A stretch of 64,000 bases of DNA, taken from positions 6,775,134 through 6,839,133 of the forward strand of contig NC_135562.1 in the NCBI RefSeq assembly GCF_964340395.1, in the 5' to 3' direction. The first letter of the stretch is position 1, and each line of letters begins with the position of its first letter. This document shows positions 1 through 21,100 of the stretch, one piece after another. Made by a program: the position numbers and the translations under genes. This stretch comes from Glandiceps talaboti (Eukaryota > Hemichordata > Enteropneusta > Spengelidae). The notes beneath the pieces are model-generated. The model made no database searches and was not told the origin of the DNA. It saw nothing but the letters and a program-made list of their open reading frames with translations.

Positions 1-345
1 TTATCCGGTAGTGATTATTATAGTGGTTGTGCTGATGGTTTTGTGGTTGTGGTTGTTGATGTTGTTGTTGTGGGGTAATGATGGTGGTGATATGGATAGT
101 GATATCGATCATATTGGTTGTGGTGGTGGTGATGGTGGTGGTGGTGGTGGTGGTGGAGATGTTGACCAATCATCATTGTAGTAGACATGTTTAAGAGATA
201 GAATGATACGATGTATGTCGTAAGTCTTCTATTATGGCAAAGAGAAATAACAAAAATGCCCCAAATGAATATTATATATATATAATTATATATTAATGAC
301 ACTAATACACCAAATAGATTTATATGAGATTTTTTATTTGAATAG
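1..345 (+). other. collagen intron (partial), with simple repeat
   Basis: This is the intron upstream of the first visible collagen exon. A GTG/TTG-rich stretch at about 20-160 reads as poly-His/poly-Thr in spurious frames. An AT-rich stretch lies near 270-295. No exon is visible here. Confidence 0.6.
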
Positions 346-7172
<6,827 letters not shown>

Positions 7173-10125
7173 AACGATACGCCATGTGATTACTAGACAT
7201 TTAAAGGACATGCTTCAGTTTCCATAACAACGGAAAACTTATACACATAGCCAATTTGTAATTTATGTTTCTGTTTTAAACTTTGATTTATTTTCTTTAC
7301 GCATTCTTTTTAATTTCGTGTTTTCATGTTATTCTTTGTGAGTTATTTTATGCTTTCGATCCTTTTTAAGTTTTCATCCAATTATTTTTTATTTTATTTT
7401 ATTTTATTTTATTTTATTTTAATTTATTTCATTCCATCATATTTCATTCTCGTTTTTGTCATTTTTATTTCATATCTTTATTTTCGCTTCTTATTTTCGT
7501 TTCCGACTTATATTATTTCTTCTCATTTTCTTGTCATTAATGGATTGTATTTGATATAACTTTTTCATCAAAATAATACTATTCGATATTTCTTAGTTTT
7601 CATGTTTGGTTTCAAATTACATTTCATTTTTTGTCAGTACATTTGATTTCATTGCATTGAAATTAATTGAAATACATGTAGGGACAAATCTAGTTGGTTT
7701 TACAACATATTTTGTATTTTTCCCCTGTGTGCAAGCATCTAATGATGACGTCATCGACCCATTCCCGCCAAAACTATTATTACAAAATACGTGTTTCCTA
7801 AAATTGTAAGCTCAGTTGTAGGTAATTTTAGTCTTGAGTAAAGGGAATACTAGTAACGTTTATGAATTTATTGTAAACTTTTCCGAAAATACTTTTGAAG
7901 CAAACAAACCCAGCCTTCTTTTTCAAGTATCATGCATGTCATATGAGTAGACGCAAGAACAAGATATGAGGTGTTTGGAGTTGCATGGAGCTGATGCTTA
8001 TTAATTCATTTTACCAACGCACATTATTGTTGATTTTTTTTAAAAACGTTCAATTTAGTTCAGTAAATTCGTCCTGATACATTGCCTTCTTCCCAAGGGA
8101 CACTATTGAATGCCCTTTTCGCTGTTTTGTATGTTATTGCAAGATAAAAAAGTTAACGGCAGTTATTGTGTGTAGTGAACTATGTATTCATATTTCATTT
8201 AGCACCCCTAGCCTCCTTATTAAGATTCGTTAGTTGAAATATATTTAGCCCCCCCCCCCCCCCAAATCTAAAGTTCTGGATAGAAGAATGAAGCGTAGTG
8301 ATCAACAATATGAGAGTAGAACTTCCAATTTGATTTAATTTAATTGTCCATTTGTCCAGGCTTGACAAAGCAGAATCAAGCAATTTTTTTTAAAAAAGAA
8401 GATGGAATTTCTCTTCAGTATCATAAATAAATAAAAGTACCGCCAAGAAATATTCTTGCAAATAATAATAGATTCGATCTCCTGTAAACAAATGTTTATA
8501 TTTTTAGGTCAACTTTTTGTTAAAATTTCAGTCTAAAATACTTTATATTTTTGCAGGAAACGGTTTTGTAGTGCAGAAGTAAAGCAAATAATTGGGACTA
8601 TGTCAGTAAATTGTAGTTTGCAAAAATGCTACAAAATATTTGTTACGTATTAGAAATTATTGTAATTGTTAGAATTGCAAAATTTGCGCAAAATCATTCT
8701 AATCTAACAGATGTTATACATTCATTAAAGGTTGGTCGGTGGAGGAGGCACTTGGCATATAATAGTTTTATATTGTTTTCATGTTTTTATGTACTTCCCA
8801 AATGCATGTTGACTGACAACGCATTTATCCGTAAATCACCCATCCTAAAAACAGAATATATGCAGAAAAATACAACAATTCGAAGTTGTGTATTTATTTG
8901 CTAAAGTGTTCGACAGACTAGGGATAATAAGGGGATTTGAAAGTCTTCTTTTCCACTTTTTTGGAAAGATTTTCCTCACAGTCAACATATTTTCAGGTCA
9001 GTGTGAGAGAATTGAACATTTCATTGTGTCTTTTGTGTATGAATTTTACTTGGAGATTTAACAACTATATTTACGTTATTTCCATAACAACAATAATTTC
9101 TAGGATAACACTATATAATAAATACGCCAGGCTCAAAAAAGTGGAATGGGACAAGATTTTCATTTGAATTATTTTGACGATTTGCAAAAAGGACAACAAT
9201 TTTTGTGCGAATAATTTTGGCGGGAAAATCATGGGTAATGACAAGATGGCCACACAAAGTAAGCCTAACATCGCAAAGTATCCGTCTCAGTAAATGTTCA
9301 TTAAGACACATTATCTGTGTCTATCAAAAATTCATTGTCGCAAGCTAGAGAATATTTTTACCGAAAAACGTGTGGTGCATCTCCTTGAACAGTGCCATAA
9401 AGAGGCCGTAGTTTCATGGCGATGCCTCTTGCGATGTGTCTTCTGCAGTGCCGCAAAGAGGCCTGCAGTTTTACGACGTTTATCAAACTATATGTAGCCA
9501 TGCGTGCTGTTGTAAATGCATGCAAAATGGTGGGTGCTATCGGAAAAATCTTACCAACATTTTTAAAGTGGTTTTTACTTTCTATTTTTTTTTAAAGATA
9601 TAAACAAGAAAAAATAAAGATGTCTAATTTTGCTTAGATTATCGAGTTCTACAGTCATTTGGATTTCAAAATACTTTTATCAAATCATTATCTATTGCTT
9701 AAAAAAAGACACGGCATAAATGCCTTAAAAGTGCTTCAGCTAATTTACCTCATTATGCAAATTTATATTTTTGGTGCTATTATAAAAAAAAGACCACGAT
9801 GACTGAAATATTCATGTCATACATGATACATCAGAGATGCTGCACGTATGGTTTTAAACATAGGTTGTTTTGCTGTTGGTTCAAGTTATTCCATGTGTTC
9901 TATTAGAGTCAAAACAGCTGATTAGTTTGTATTGATCTATTAGATTATATTGGTTTGTTATAGTGATACGTACCCATGCCAGGTGTAAGTGTATTTCATA
10001 TGCAGCAAACTCATAAAGATGTTATACCTCATTGGCTGTTTTCATTTGTTGGTGCTATTCAATAAAGCAGCTTGTTATGACGCCTTTAACTTGTCACTGT
10101 GCATGTTTCTTTGTTTTGTAATTTG
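7173..10125 (+). other. collagen 3' UTR and flank
   Basis: This AT-rich stretch includes a (TTTTA)n run at 7386-7425 and a poly-C run near 8250. Candidate AATAAA signals lie at 8426, 8430, 9117, 9613 and 10061. The last is followed by a GT-rich tract (about 10095-10130), as at a true cleavage site. Which one is used cannot be told. I see no other gene here. Confidence 0.4.
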
Positions 10126-10127
10126 TA

Positions 10128-10363
10128 TGTATGGTATGTATGTATGTATGTATGTATGTATGTATGTATGTATGTATGTATGTATGTATGTATGTATGCA
10201 TGTATGCATGCATGCATGTATGTATGTATGTATGTATGTATGTATGTATGTATGTATGCATGTATGTATGTATGTATGCATGCATGTATGTGTGTGTGTA
10301 TGTATGTATGCATACGTACGTACATACATACATACATACATACATACATACATACATACATAC
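10128..10363. repeat. (TATG)n / (CATA)n microsatellite forming a long inverted repeat
   Basis: TATG/TGCA units run to about 10310, then switch through CATACGTACGTACATA to the complementary CATA units up to 10363. The two halves can pair into a hairpin of about 45-50 bp. Confidence 0.95.
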
Positions 10364-10680
10364 AAAACACACAAATAACATAAAAACGAATTCAGATTAA
10401 TGACAACTTTTATTAGTACACAATAATATACCTCGATAAATCCATCCCATCACTAGAACAATAGCAGCATTTAAGTAGGACGGTATATGAAACCTAATGA
10501 TCTGAACAGGACGGTATCAGAGCAAAGTTTTGCTGTAAACATTGACTATTTACAAAGAAAGAATAATCTTATTTAAATGTCCACGTGTTTGCCATCCGAT
10601 GGACTGGATAGTTGGACGGAAGATTATTGAATATGAAAATAACAGCTACGAAATTACTTTTAATATGAACACGTTATTTT

Positions 10681-10960
10681 TCTGTCTGTCTGTCTGTCTG
10701 TCTGCCTGTCTGTCTCTGTGTGTGTGTGTGCGTGCGTTTATGTATGTATGTATGTATGTATGTATGTATGTATGTATGTATGGATGGATGTATGTATGTA
10801 TGTATGTATGTATGTATGTATGTATGTATGTATGTATGTATGTATGTGTGTATATGTATGCATGTACATGTATGTATGTATGTATGTATGTATGTACGTA
10901 CGTACGTACGTAAGTACGCACGTACATGTATGTATGTATGTACATGTACATACATACATT
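10681..10960. repeat. (TCTG)n, (TATG)n, (TACG)n compound microsatellite
   Basis: TCTG units at 10681-10715 are followed by TG and long TATG runs, then GTAC/ACGT units to about 10960. The array is non-coding. Confidence 0.95.
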
Positions 10961-11094
10961 TGATTTTGTCCATTTTAGCAAACACCCAATTGATTATAAT
11001 ATTAATATACCAATGCATACACTGACCTTTAAATCACCTTTTTACAATATCCTCTCATTTTACATAATTTCATATTTACAATAGATGCTTTGCT

Positions 11095-11310
11095 TTACTA
11101 CTATGAGCACTAAGACTCACTGTAATGAACACTTGACCTACGATGAACACTTCTTTGTAATGAACACATCATATAAAGAATACGTCATTTTAATGAACAC
11201 TTGACTATTAAAGATGAACGCTTTACTACAACGAACAAATTGTATAATAAACACTTCACTAAAATGAACACTTTACATGTACTATAATGAACGCATCACT
11301 ATAATTGACA
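11095..11310. repeat. degenerate short tandem repeat
   Basis: The phrase AATGAACACTT recurs about ten times with variable spacing of roughly 20 bp. Confidence 0.6.
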
Positions 11311-11484
11311 TTTCAAAATACAGTAAGTCGTCATTTTTTTATAAATAAAAAGTGTATTTTTCTAGGAAACTACAAAATTATTAATTACAATATGACAGAA
11401 ACGATTGAGAATATGTTAGTCTAACTCAGAGTAACTAACCTAGAATATTTCATATTCACAAAAGACACAATGAAAGTAAGTATA

Positions 11485-13100
<1,616 letters not shown>

Positions 13101-13104
13101 ACAG

Positions 13105-13420
13105 AGAAATCATACAATGATATTGATCGGTCAAAAGGAACTGTCTTTAAATTGCGGCAGATGATACAATGGCATTGATTGGTCCAAAGGAACTGTCTTT
13201 AAATTGAGGCAGATGATACGATGACATTGATTGGTCGAAAGGAACTGTCTTTGAATTGAGGCAGATGATACGATTACATTGATTGGTCGAAAGGAACTGT
13301 CTTTAAATTGAGGCAGATGATACGATATCGATTGGTCAAAAGAAACTCTCTTTAAATTGAGGCAGATGGTACGATGACATTGATTGGTTAAAAGGAACTG
13401 TATTTAAATTGAGGCACATT
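13105..13420. repeat. 52-bp tandem repeat, about 6 copies
   Basis: The phrase AAGGAACTGTCTTTAAATTG recurs at about 13135, 13187, 13239, 13291, 13339 and 13392, giving a period of 52 bp with small indels. Confidence 0.9.
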
Positions 13421-14084
13421 ATTTGTTTACTGGCATTCCAACAAAATAATTATATCAGTTGATGAACAAGTACAAATCTTTGACTTGCCCATGTGCTGGC
13501 TTTTTCTAGTAGTTAGAACTGAATAAAGTGTAACCATCTCCAATTTAAATTTCACATTTGTACGTGTACATGCTTTTCCAACATGTACTATGTAATAGGT
13601 GTGATAATTCATAGATCTTGGATGACACGAGATCTATGAATTATTGATTACTTAAAATTTTGCATACGGGTATTTGAAGAAATTGGTCTTGAAAGTTTGG
13701 CCAAAATAATTATTTTCTAAATGGCACTATAGGTATTAATGATGGACAGGACAGTGTAGAGTCACTTACCTTTTTAAAAATCATTGTACCCATTATTAGG
13801 GAATAATGTAAGGTAATTGTCACTTTGATAAACTCAAAGTATTAACATGCATTCATTTAGCCATATTTCTCTAGGTTTCTTGTGTATACCCTTATAGTAG
13901 GTAATTTCATTTAAGCTTATTACAAAGTATTTGTGAGATAATATATTGGCAATACTATTTGTAGCAAAGGATGTCTTATAATGATAAGAGATACCTTATT
14001 GTCAGAATAATATATAAACATTGATAATCAATGGAAATGATGGTGAAGGTAATTGTTAATTAGGATCAGAGTAGGAGAGACACA

Positions 14085-14262
14085 CGTACGTACGTACGTA
14101 TGTACGTACGTATATACATACATACATACATATACATACATACATACATACATACATACATACATACATACATACATACATACAAACACCCACACATACA
14201 TACATACATACATACATACATACACACATACATACATACATACATACATACTACACCCACAC
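14085..14262. repeat. (TACG)n and (ACAT)n microsatellite
   Basis: TACG units are followed by ACAT units with small interruptions. Confidence 0.95.
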
Positions 14263-14980
14263 ATACACACTGAATGAGTTAGAATGTTTATAGTGAATTA
14301 AGTAATGTTGCAGGTAGATTCGATTTTAAAGTTTTTCTAGATAACATTATAGATGAATATTAAGTAAAATTATGTAAAATCGTGTTACTACAGATTGTCA
14401 CCATCTCATATGATAATGCCTTACATGTATGCTGAATTTTGTATGCTACCGTGATAGAATAATTCTACACTTAACAAAACAACTTCAGACAACAAAAAAT
14501 ATGGAATGATATCATCGTGACAGACATTTCTTTCTGAAGTATTCTTACTAACATTTGAAAAAAGGAAGGACGAAGGTTACTTCCAAAATGAATGCCAATA
14601 TTTATCAAAACTTATGAGATGAAATGAAAATAAGTTTCTATTTTTGTGATATCTTACTGAACACAACATGCCTCCAAAATACAACACGGTTTTTAGTTTT
14701 GGCACACTTGATGTTTTTCTAATGTATGTTATTATTTTAAGACTGACTCATGCTCTGGGTTGCCATCATACAGGCATATTAATAAAGGGGCTAAAATGGG
14801 ATCACATGGATTTGAAGGATACATAAATTAAGACAAATTTTCTTTACAATATTGTTCTAATGGCTCAACGAGAGGGATTAACATTTAGCTCAGTCAATAC
14901 TTGTCTGGCAGATTAAGCATCAGAAAAATATGTCTAAGGACAAAATAATTATCTTTTGTATTCCTAAGGCCTCAACAACA
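14263..14980. other. intergenic DNA, nothing recognised
   Basis: No gene or structured element was seen here. Confidence 0.4.
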
Positions 14981-15350
14981 AAAAATTGTTTGGTTCCGGT
15001 TATCATACCCCACCTTAGTTTTCACTGCCAACCCTAAACATTTTTTACATCAATTATTGAAGACAAAAATGCTTAAATCACAAAAATTGTGAAGTCTATA
15101 TAGTCTAATAGTAGATGTGGAAACTAACATCAACTTCAAAAGACAGTATAAAACTGTTCTTCCAATCTGTAATGGCTGTACGTCTGATGGGCAGAAACCA
15201 ATAACACAGAGACCATTCGAAAAACAACAGAAAACATAACTACCTGAACTAGACACTCACACATGAAAAAAAAGTATAATAAACTAAAATAAAATATCTA
15301 CCTACCCTATCTATTCTAAAATTGAGCGTAATCGGAAGCAAACAATTTTT
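14981..15350 (-). mobile_element. 370-bp MITE, family C copy 1
   Basis: Terminal inverted repeats AAAAATTGTTTGGTTCCGG (14981) and its complement ending at 15350 differ at two positions over about 22 bp. The region 15090-15310 matches the opposite strand at about 30060-30285. A short frame beginning [11 protein letters not shown] is shared by both copies, but it is part of the repeat and not a gene. Confidence 0.65.
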
Positions 15351-16250
15351 TTTTATTATGCCTAATGGTTCTACTGATACTAAGTTCTTATTCGAAAACA
15401 TTGGATACAAACACTGGGCTTTAAGCATCATACTTCACAGACTGTGTATTAACCAGTCAAGTATTTCCCAAATCACAAATAATCCTATACAACATGTTGA
15501 ACAATTCTGACATGCACAAGAATAACATCATTTATACTATGAAATTACTTTTGGAAAAGTCAAGCTTAGAGACACAATTTGTTGTAGATTTCGCAATAAT
15601 TAACAACCTCAGGATGAATAGATAATATACCTTTGTTACTGAAATGTACACAATAATGCTATGTTTATATCTAAGTATTATTTATCAAATTCAAAATATA
15701 TACATATAGTGTACTGTAGTGTTTCATGTGATTAAAAGTGAGTGTAATATGGCTAAGAAAATTGGCTAATTCCATAATTTTGTAATTTTCTATAAATATT
15801 TACATTACTAAATTATTAATGACACCTTATTTGCTAAATTTGAAAATGATTATTGATAGTTTACTATGTTATCTACATGTTTCAAGAGGTACAAAAAAAG
15901 AACTACACAGATATTACAGTGCAGAGTGTTTGACTGGCTATGCCTCATAACAATATTACAGGAACTAAAGAAAGCCAGCTTTCAGTTAACTGTGATAGAC
16001 ACAAACTATTGTTGTACAATGAAGTAGATTACACAAGTGGGTGATTATAGTGATGCCCAGGTTGTGCAGATAACAACCTTGAAAAATGAGATAGTGTAAA
16101 TGCTTGAAGTTAGAATGTGGTGTCACTTCAGAAAAACTTGCTATCAGGAATGCCACCCTACTGAAAATGTAATTACCAGTATACCAATGTACTTTTGATT
16201 AATTCTTGGTACCTGCAATTCATTTTACCTCATGCTAGAGGGCCAAAATA
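15351..16250. other. non-coding flank, nothing recognised
   Basis: AT-rich sequence downstream of the receptor gene. It could belong to a long 3' UTR. I see no supported gene. Confidence 0.35.
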
Positions 16251-16254
16251 GAAC

Positions 16255-16580
16255 AAGTTCACACTGTTAAGTATGACATGTTGCAACTGTGAGTTTAGTT
16301 TATGTAAGCTGAAAGCTGGGTTGCCACAGTTGTACATGCCAAATTTAACATTTACACTGTTAAGTATGATATGTTGCAACTGTGAGTTTATGTAAGCTGA
16401 AAGCTGGGTTGCCTGAGTCATTCATGCCAAATTTAGCATTTACACTGTTAAGTATGACATGTTGCAACACTGACTCTGTGTAGGTTTAAGTTTAGTTTAT
16501 GTCTATACTAATAAGCTGAAAGCTAGGTTGCCACTGGTGTATTTGTCACATTTTACACTTACACGGTAAAGTATGACATT
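16255..16580. repeat. tandem repeat of about 100 bp, 3-4 copies
   Basis: The phrases ACTGTTAAGTATGACATGTTG and GTAAGCTGAAAGCTGGGTTG alternate three to four times with indels. Confidence 0.8.
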
Positions 16581-17029
16581 TGTTTCTAATGATAATCAAG
16601 GTTTAGGATGACATTTACTTCAATATAAAATACTGAAAGATTATCAGAAAGGATTATATCAAACTACAGAATGATACTACATATAATATCTTTGAAAGTG
16701 AATATTGGTTATTACAATTTGCTTTTTTTATATAATGATGCTATGATACGAAATAATGAATAATTGTAACTTTTAAGTCAATTGTTGTATGTTTCTAAAA
16801 ATGATTCCGATGAACAGGATAAATGTAGAATGATAGCTCCTTATTATACTAGACAAAACATCTTTAAAAGTGAAGATTGGTTTTTACAATTTTGTTGATA
16901 ATGATAGTTCCTTGTTAAAGGGGCACAAGCTGAATTAAACTTTTTAGATGTACTTTGGGCAACATATTTGTAAGGCATTTGAAGTACTCTACTTACTTCA
17001 AGCATACTCAACCATCACTTATGATTGAT

Positions 17030-17118
17030 TGAACTCAAACCTGGTATTCTGATAAAATTATTTTATAAATTAAAACTCCAACATAAATACCCAATCTTCA
17101 TGTATATGGTCACTTTAA
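17030..17118. mobile_element. MITE family B, solo arm
   Basis: The stretch AATTAAAACTCCAACATAAATACCC...CACTTTA resembles the right arms at about 27580-27634 and 48565-48624. No matching left arm is present. Confidence 0.5.
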
Positions 17119-17351
17119 ATATTTTTATACTTCACTAAAATGTTTATAAACTCAGCCTGTATCTCTTAATTACTCCCCCTCTAAGGACAGGGTGTAAGGG
17201 TATCATTTATCTCATTCCAAAGTGAAAATATTCATAATGCACAAAAAAATCATGTTCCCGTGTATTACTCTCAACTGTAGGAATGTCTTCAAGTACATGT
17301 ACTTCCTTGTGAGCTATTTGACAGTAAATTTTCTCATGATACTCATCTTAT

Positions 17352-17372
17352 TCAGCATTGAACAATTTCAAC
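17352..17372 (-). CDS. adhesion GPCR, tentative terminal coding exon
   Basis: On the minus strand, acceptor AATTTTTTTGTTTACAG is followed by VEIVQC and TGA in the frame left by the previous exon. A rival acceptor ends at about 17430 and would give TQFA and a TAA. The last few residues are therefore uncertain. Confidence 0.35.
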   Translation of the reverse strand, partial: VEIVQC

Positions 17373-18087
17373 CTGTAAACAAAAAAATTAATATTATGCA
17401 AACTGAGTCTGTAAGGTCATAAAAATAATCCAATGACAAGAGCTCCTGTGCTAAATTCAAATTATTTTTAAAATTAACTATTGATTTTGTATATGATGAT
17501 ATGCTAATGTCTAATTATTGGCAATTTCCAGTGAAAAATAATACTTCAGTTACAGCTCGTGTAGTCTTTAAGCTTGACTGGAGAAATGCAATAAATGCCT
17601 CAACTGGCACCACATTTCATATTCCCCTCCTTTTGCTGCATTAACCAGATCAGTATTACCTTCTGCTTGTTACCATCTTACATGTACATGTAAGTGGTAC
17701 TTTTTAGACATTTATCTAGGTGTATACCCTTTGTCTAATTTGATACTTACATCATCCTCTTCTTCCACAGTTCCAGGTAATGGAGAGGAAGGAGATCGAC
17801 ACGAAGTTGTCTGAAAGTTAAAAGAAATTATATATTAATTGTTTCACCTTTAGGTTAAAATAGCTACAATGGGGCTGTCTATAAGAGGTATGTCATTCTC
17901 ATCTTCACTAAAGTATTTCTACACCAGATTTATCTTCTAAAGACATTTAGTGTGTATTGTGTATTTACATTTTGCACACACTGACTAGTTGGAAAAGTGG
18001 CCCTGAGTTACCGATGAACATTTTATCGAATAAAAGGAGACATATTCACAGGGAGGGGGGAAGAGAGAGAGAGAGACAGAGAGAGAC

Positions 18088-18140
<53 letters not shown>

Positions 18141-21100
18141 TACATACATACATACATACATACATACATACATAGATACAGAGGAAGGAGACAGACAGAT
18201 ACATGTAGACAGACAGACAGACAGACAGAGAATTAACTTACATCATTCTTATCCTTCAGTTTGACTTTAGATGTACTTATGACACTATCATCATCCTTGA
18301 TCAAGTTTTCACCTGCTGGAGTAAAGAAAACAAACATACATGTACAAATTGTATGACAGATAACTTCAAAACTACGACAAGACTTATTTTTAAAGAATGA
18401 CAGACGGATTGAAATAGAGATGCACACCTCACTTTTGAAATCCACCTCACTTTTGAAATCTATCTGTGCTGGGCAATATTAATGATTGTGCATTATAATA
18501 TACCCAAGTATTAATTGTGATAGAGCTATGCACTGTACTATAACTTTAGAATTAATACATGAAAATCTGATATTATTCTATTCACCAAAAAATTATCAAA
18601 ATTGTACTATACATTGTTACCTATCTACAAGAGATTATGTACACCGTTGGACATGCATACTAATAGTATTAGCACTGCAGTGTGATACCAAAAACATAAT
18701 TGAATACCTGCATGTAAATATTATGCAAATGAGAGTGCTATTATTTACTTTTGTTTGGTATACACGAGAGCGCCATATCATTTTATATGGAAATTTATTG
18801 TTTTGGATAAACTTATGTAATATAACAACCACATGAGTTCCAGTGTGAGTATTTGCACTATGCTGCATTGTTTTCTACTGTACTTTCACTCGTTAAAGGA
18901 CGGCTACACTGAGAACACTGCAAGCACTCATGCAAATATGCAGAGTATGCCCCACTTGCACTCACATGTTATGGACTTCTGTCATATTACTCATTATGGT
19001 AATAAACTTAAGACATTTTCATATCCCATGGATTCTGGAGAGTCATTAAATGATACTAGTATTTACATCACCTACAATAACTTGCAATATCAGAGAATCA
19101 TCAAGTTGATCTTGTGCATTTATAAGAGCATCATATCTACACTGTGGGCCATTGTTTGATAGATCGATCTCAAGTCAGCCGATGCCAAAATAATATATTC
19201 ATGGTTGCACAATGAATACTCAAGAGGGATGTTTTACAGTAAAGGGAATAAGCACTTAGGAGTCTTGAAATGATGTTAAAAAGAAATAGAGAAGAAAGAT
19301 TCACTCACAGGATTGACTTCCTTTACGATTGATGACAGCAGGGGAGTCTCGTCCATAATGGTCAGTAGACTGTACCACAGATGAACTGAATGAGGTAACA
19401 GCTGTCTTGGTAGTACGGTTGGCAGTCTCATATCCACCATGCTGGAAATACAAAATGACAAAACTTTAATACCTAGCAACTGCATTGATACAATATATGA
19501 TATGATAAAAAGTCTGAGCATAAAATATTCATAATCTATGCTGTTGAAAGTATCAAATACTCTAAGATTACTTTGAATAATATACTACATTACTATAGTG
19601 ACCAATTCATAGACTATAAAAGGCAAACTTACAGTTCCTGAAGTAGATGTAACAAATTCTCCTCTGGCCAAGGCTCGTTTCTCTTTCTTTCTTTGGTATG
19701 CAGCACGCACCTGTCACAATGACATATATCAATAATTTATGAAATTGTTTTAAATATTAAATATATGTCTTAACATGTGGACATGTTCAGAGAAAAGAGG
19801 GGGTGATGAGATGACCTTATAATGGGGATTGAGCATAGCGCCCTCAGTGGCAATTATGTACGGTTGGAGCAGAGCATGCTGGGGTCTGGGGTCTGCCATA
19901 TTGTTTTGTATCGTTTGATGTCTGTGTGTGTCATCGTCTATGTAATAAAGCATGTACATGATGTAGATATTCCTGTGTCGTCTCAATATCAACAGAGAAT
20001 ATCCAACTTTAGCCTGGTATGACTAATACCAGATTTCTGTGTAGCAAACATTGTACTGATTCAACGCCTTAACTTCAAATTGTGTATAGTAAAATATTAT
20101 GTTTGTAACTGACAAACACACAGAAGGCTTTATGTGGTTTTAAAATTAAGCGTTTAAAAGTTGAATATTCTTTTCAACAAGTCTTATGATTAAGCCCTTC
20201 AAATTTCAGACATTTTCCAAGAGTTTTTCTGCTCTTTTTTTGGTGGAATTATTAGGTTACTGAGATGCCTCTTTCTCATATACACTTATTGACTATATAA
20301 AATATATTTTAAAAATGCACTGGCTTGAAGATTATTTGTCAAACAATTATCAACATTTTAGGGGTATTTAATGATTTTCTTGGAATGCAAGAATTGATCT
20401 TAAATTCTCAGACTCCCAATGTTTTTTTCAGGAATGCATGAACCCTGTGTCAAGTTCTAGTCACATGAACAAATAGTAGAAACACATTCGAGACACTCTG
20501 AGAGAGAAACATTTCAAATATACTCACCTCAGAATTGAACGCACACTGGAATAAGAATATGAAGAAACCTTGCAATGAATTGAAAATTGCAAATAAGTAC
20601 TGGAACACCAGGGAACCTTCATCAACAGCAAATAATCCAAAGACCCAAGTTAAACCAAGTATTGGTAACAACACTAATGCTCCTTTCACTCCAGCTCTAA
20701 GAAAGAGAAGTGAAAACATGTGAAAAATTGTGACCAATGTCTCCGATGAATGAAGTAGTCCACTTAGAATTCCCTTCTATGCATGCTAATTAAAGAAATC
20801 ATGCATTAGTTGTTGCAAATTATAATTTGGAATAGACAATATTTATATTTGAAAATAAGTTCAATAAATACAATTTTCTGGGTATATATATATATATATG
20901 CAAATATTATGCAAAAAATTGTTTTACAGTCTTTGCTGTGTACGGATTCTTTTTCTGTTCATTGAACCAAACAATGCAATTTTAATTTTCTAACTACAAG
21001 CACATGGCAAGTAAGCACAAATACACCATTTTGGAACTAACTTCAAAAGCTACGATATGTTGATATTTGAAGCTATAATGTATGGTAAAGTTAACAAGTT

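Noticed and set aside
7326-7559. 77-codon Phe/Ile-rich ORF
   Set aside because: It is a translation of the (TTTTA)n and T-rich collagen 3' UTR.
10094-11025. Many Met-Cys-Val-Tyr or His-Thr-Tyr-Ile repeat proteins
   Set aside because: They are translations of (TATG)n/(CATA)n microsatellites.
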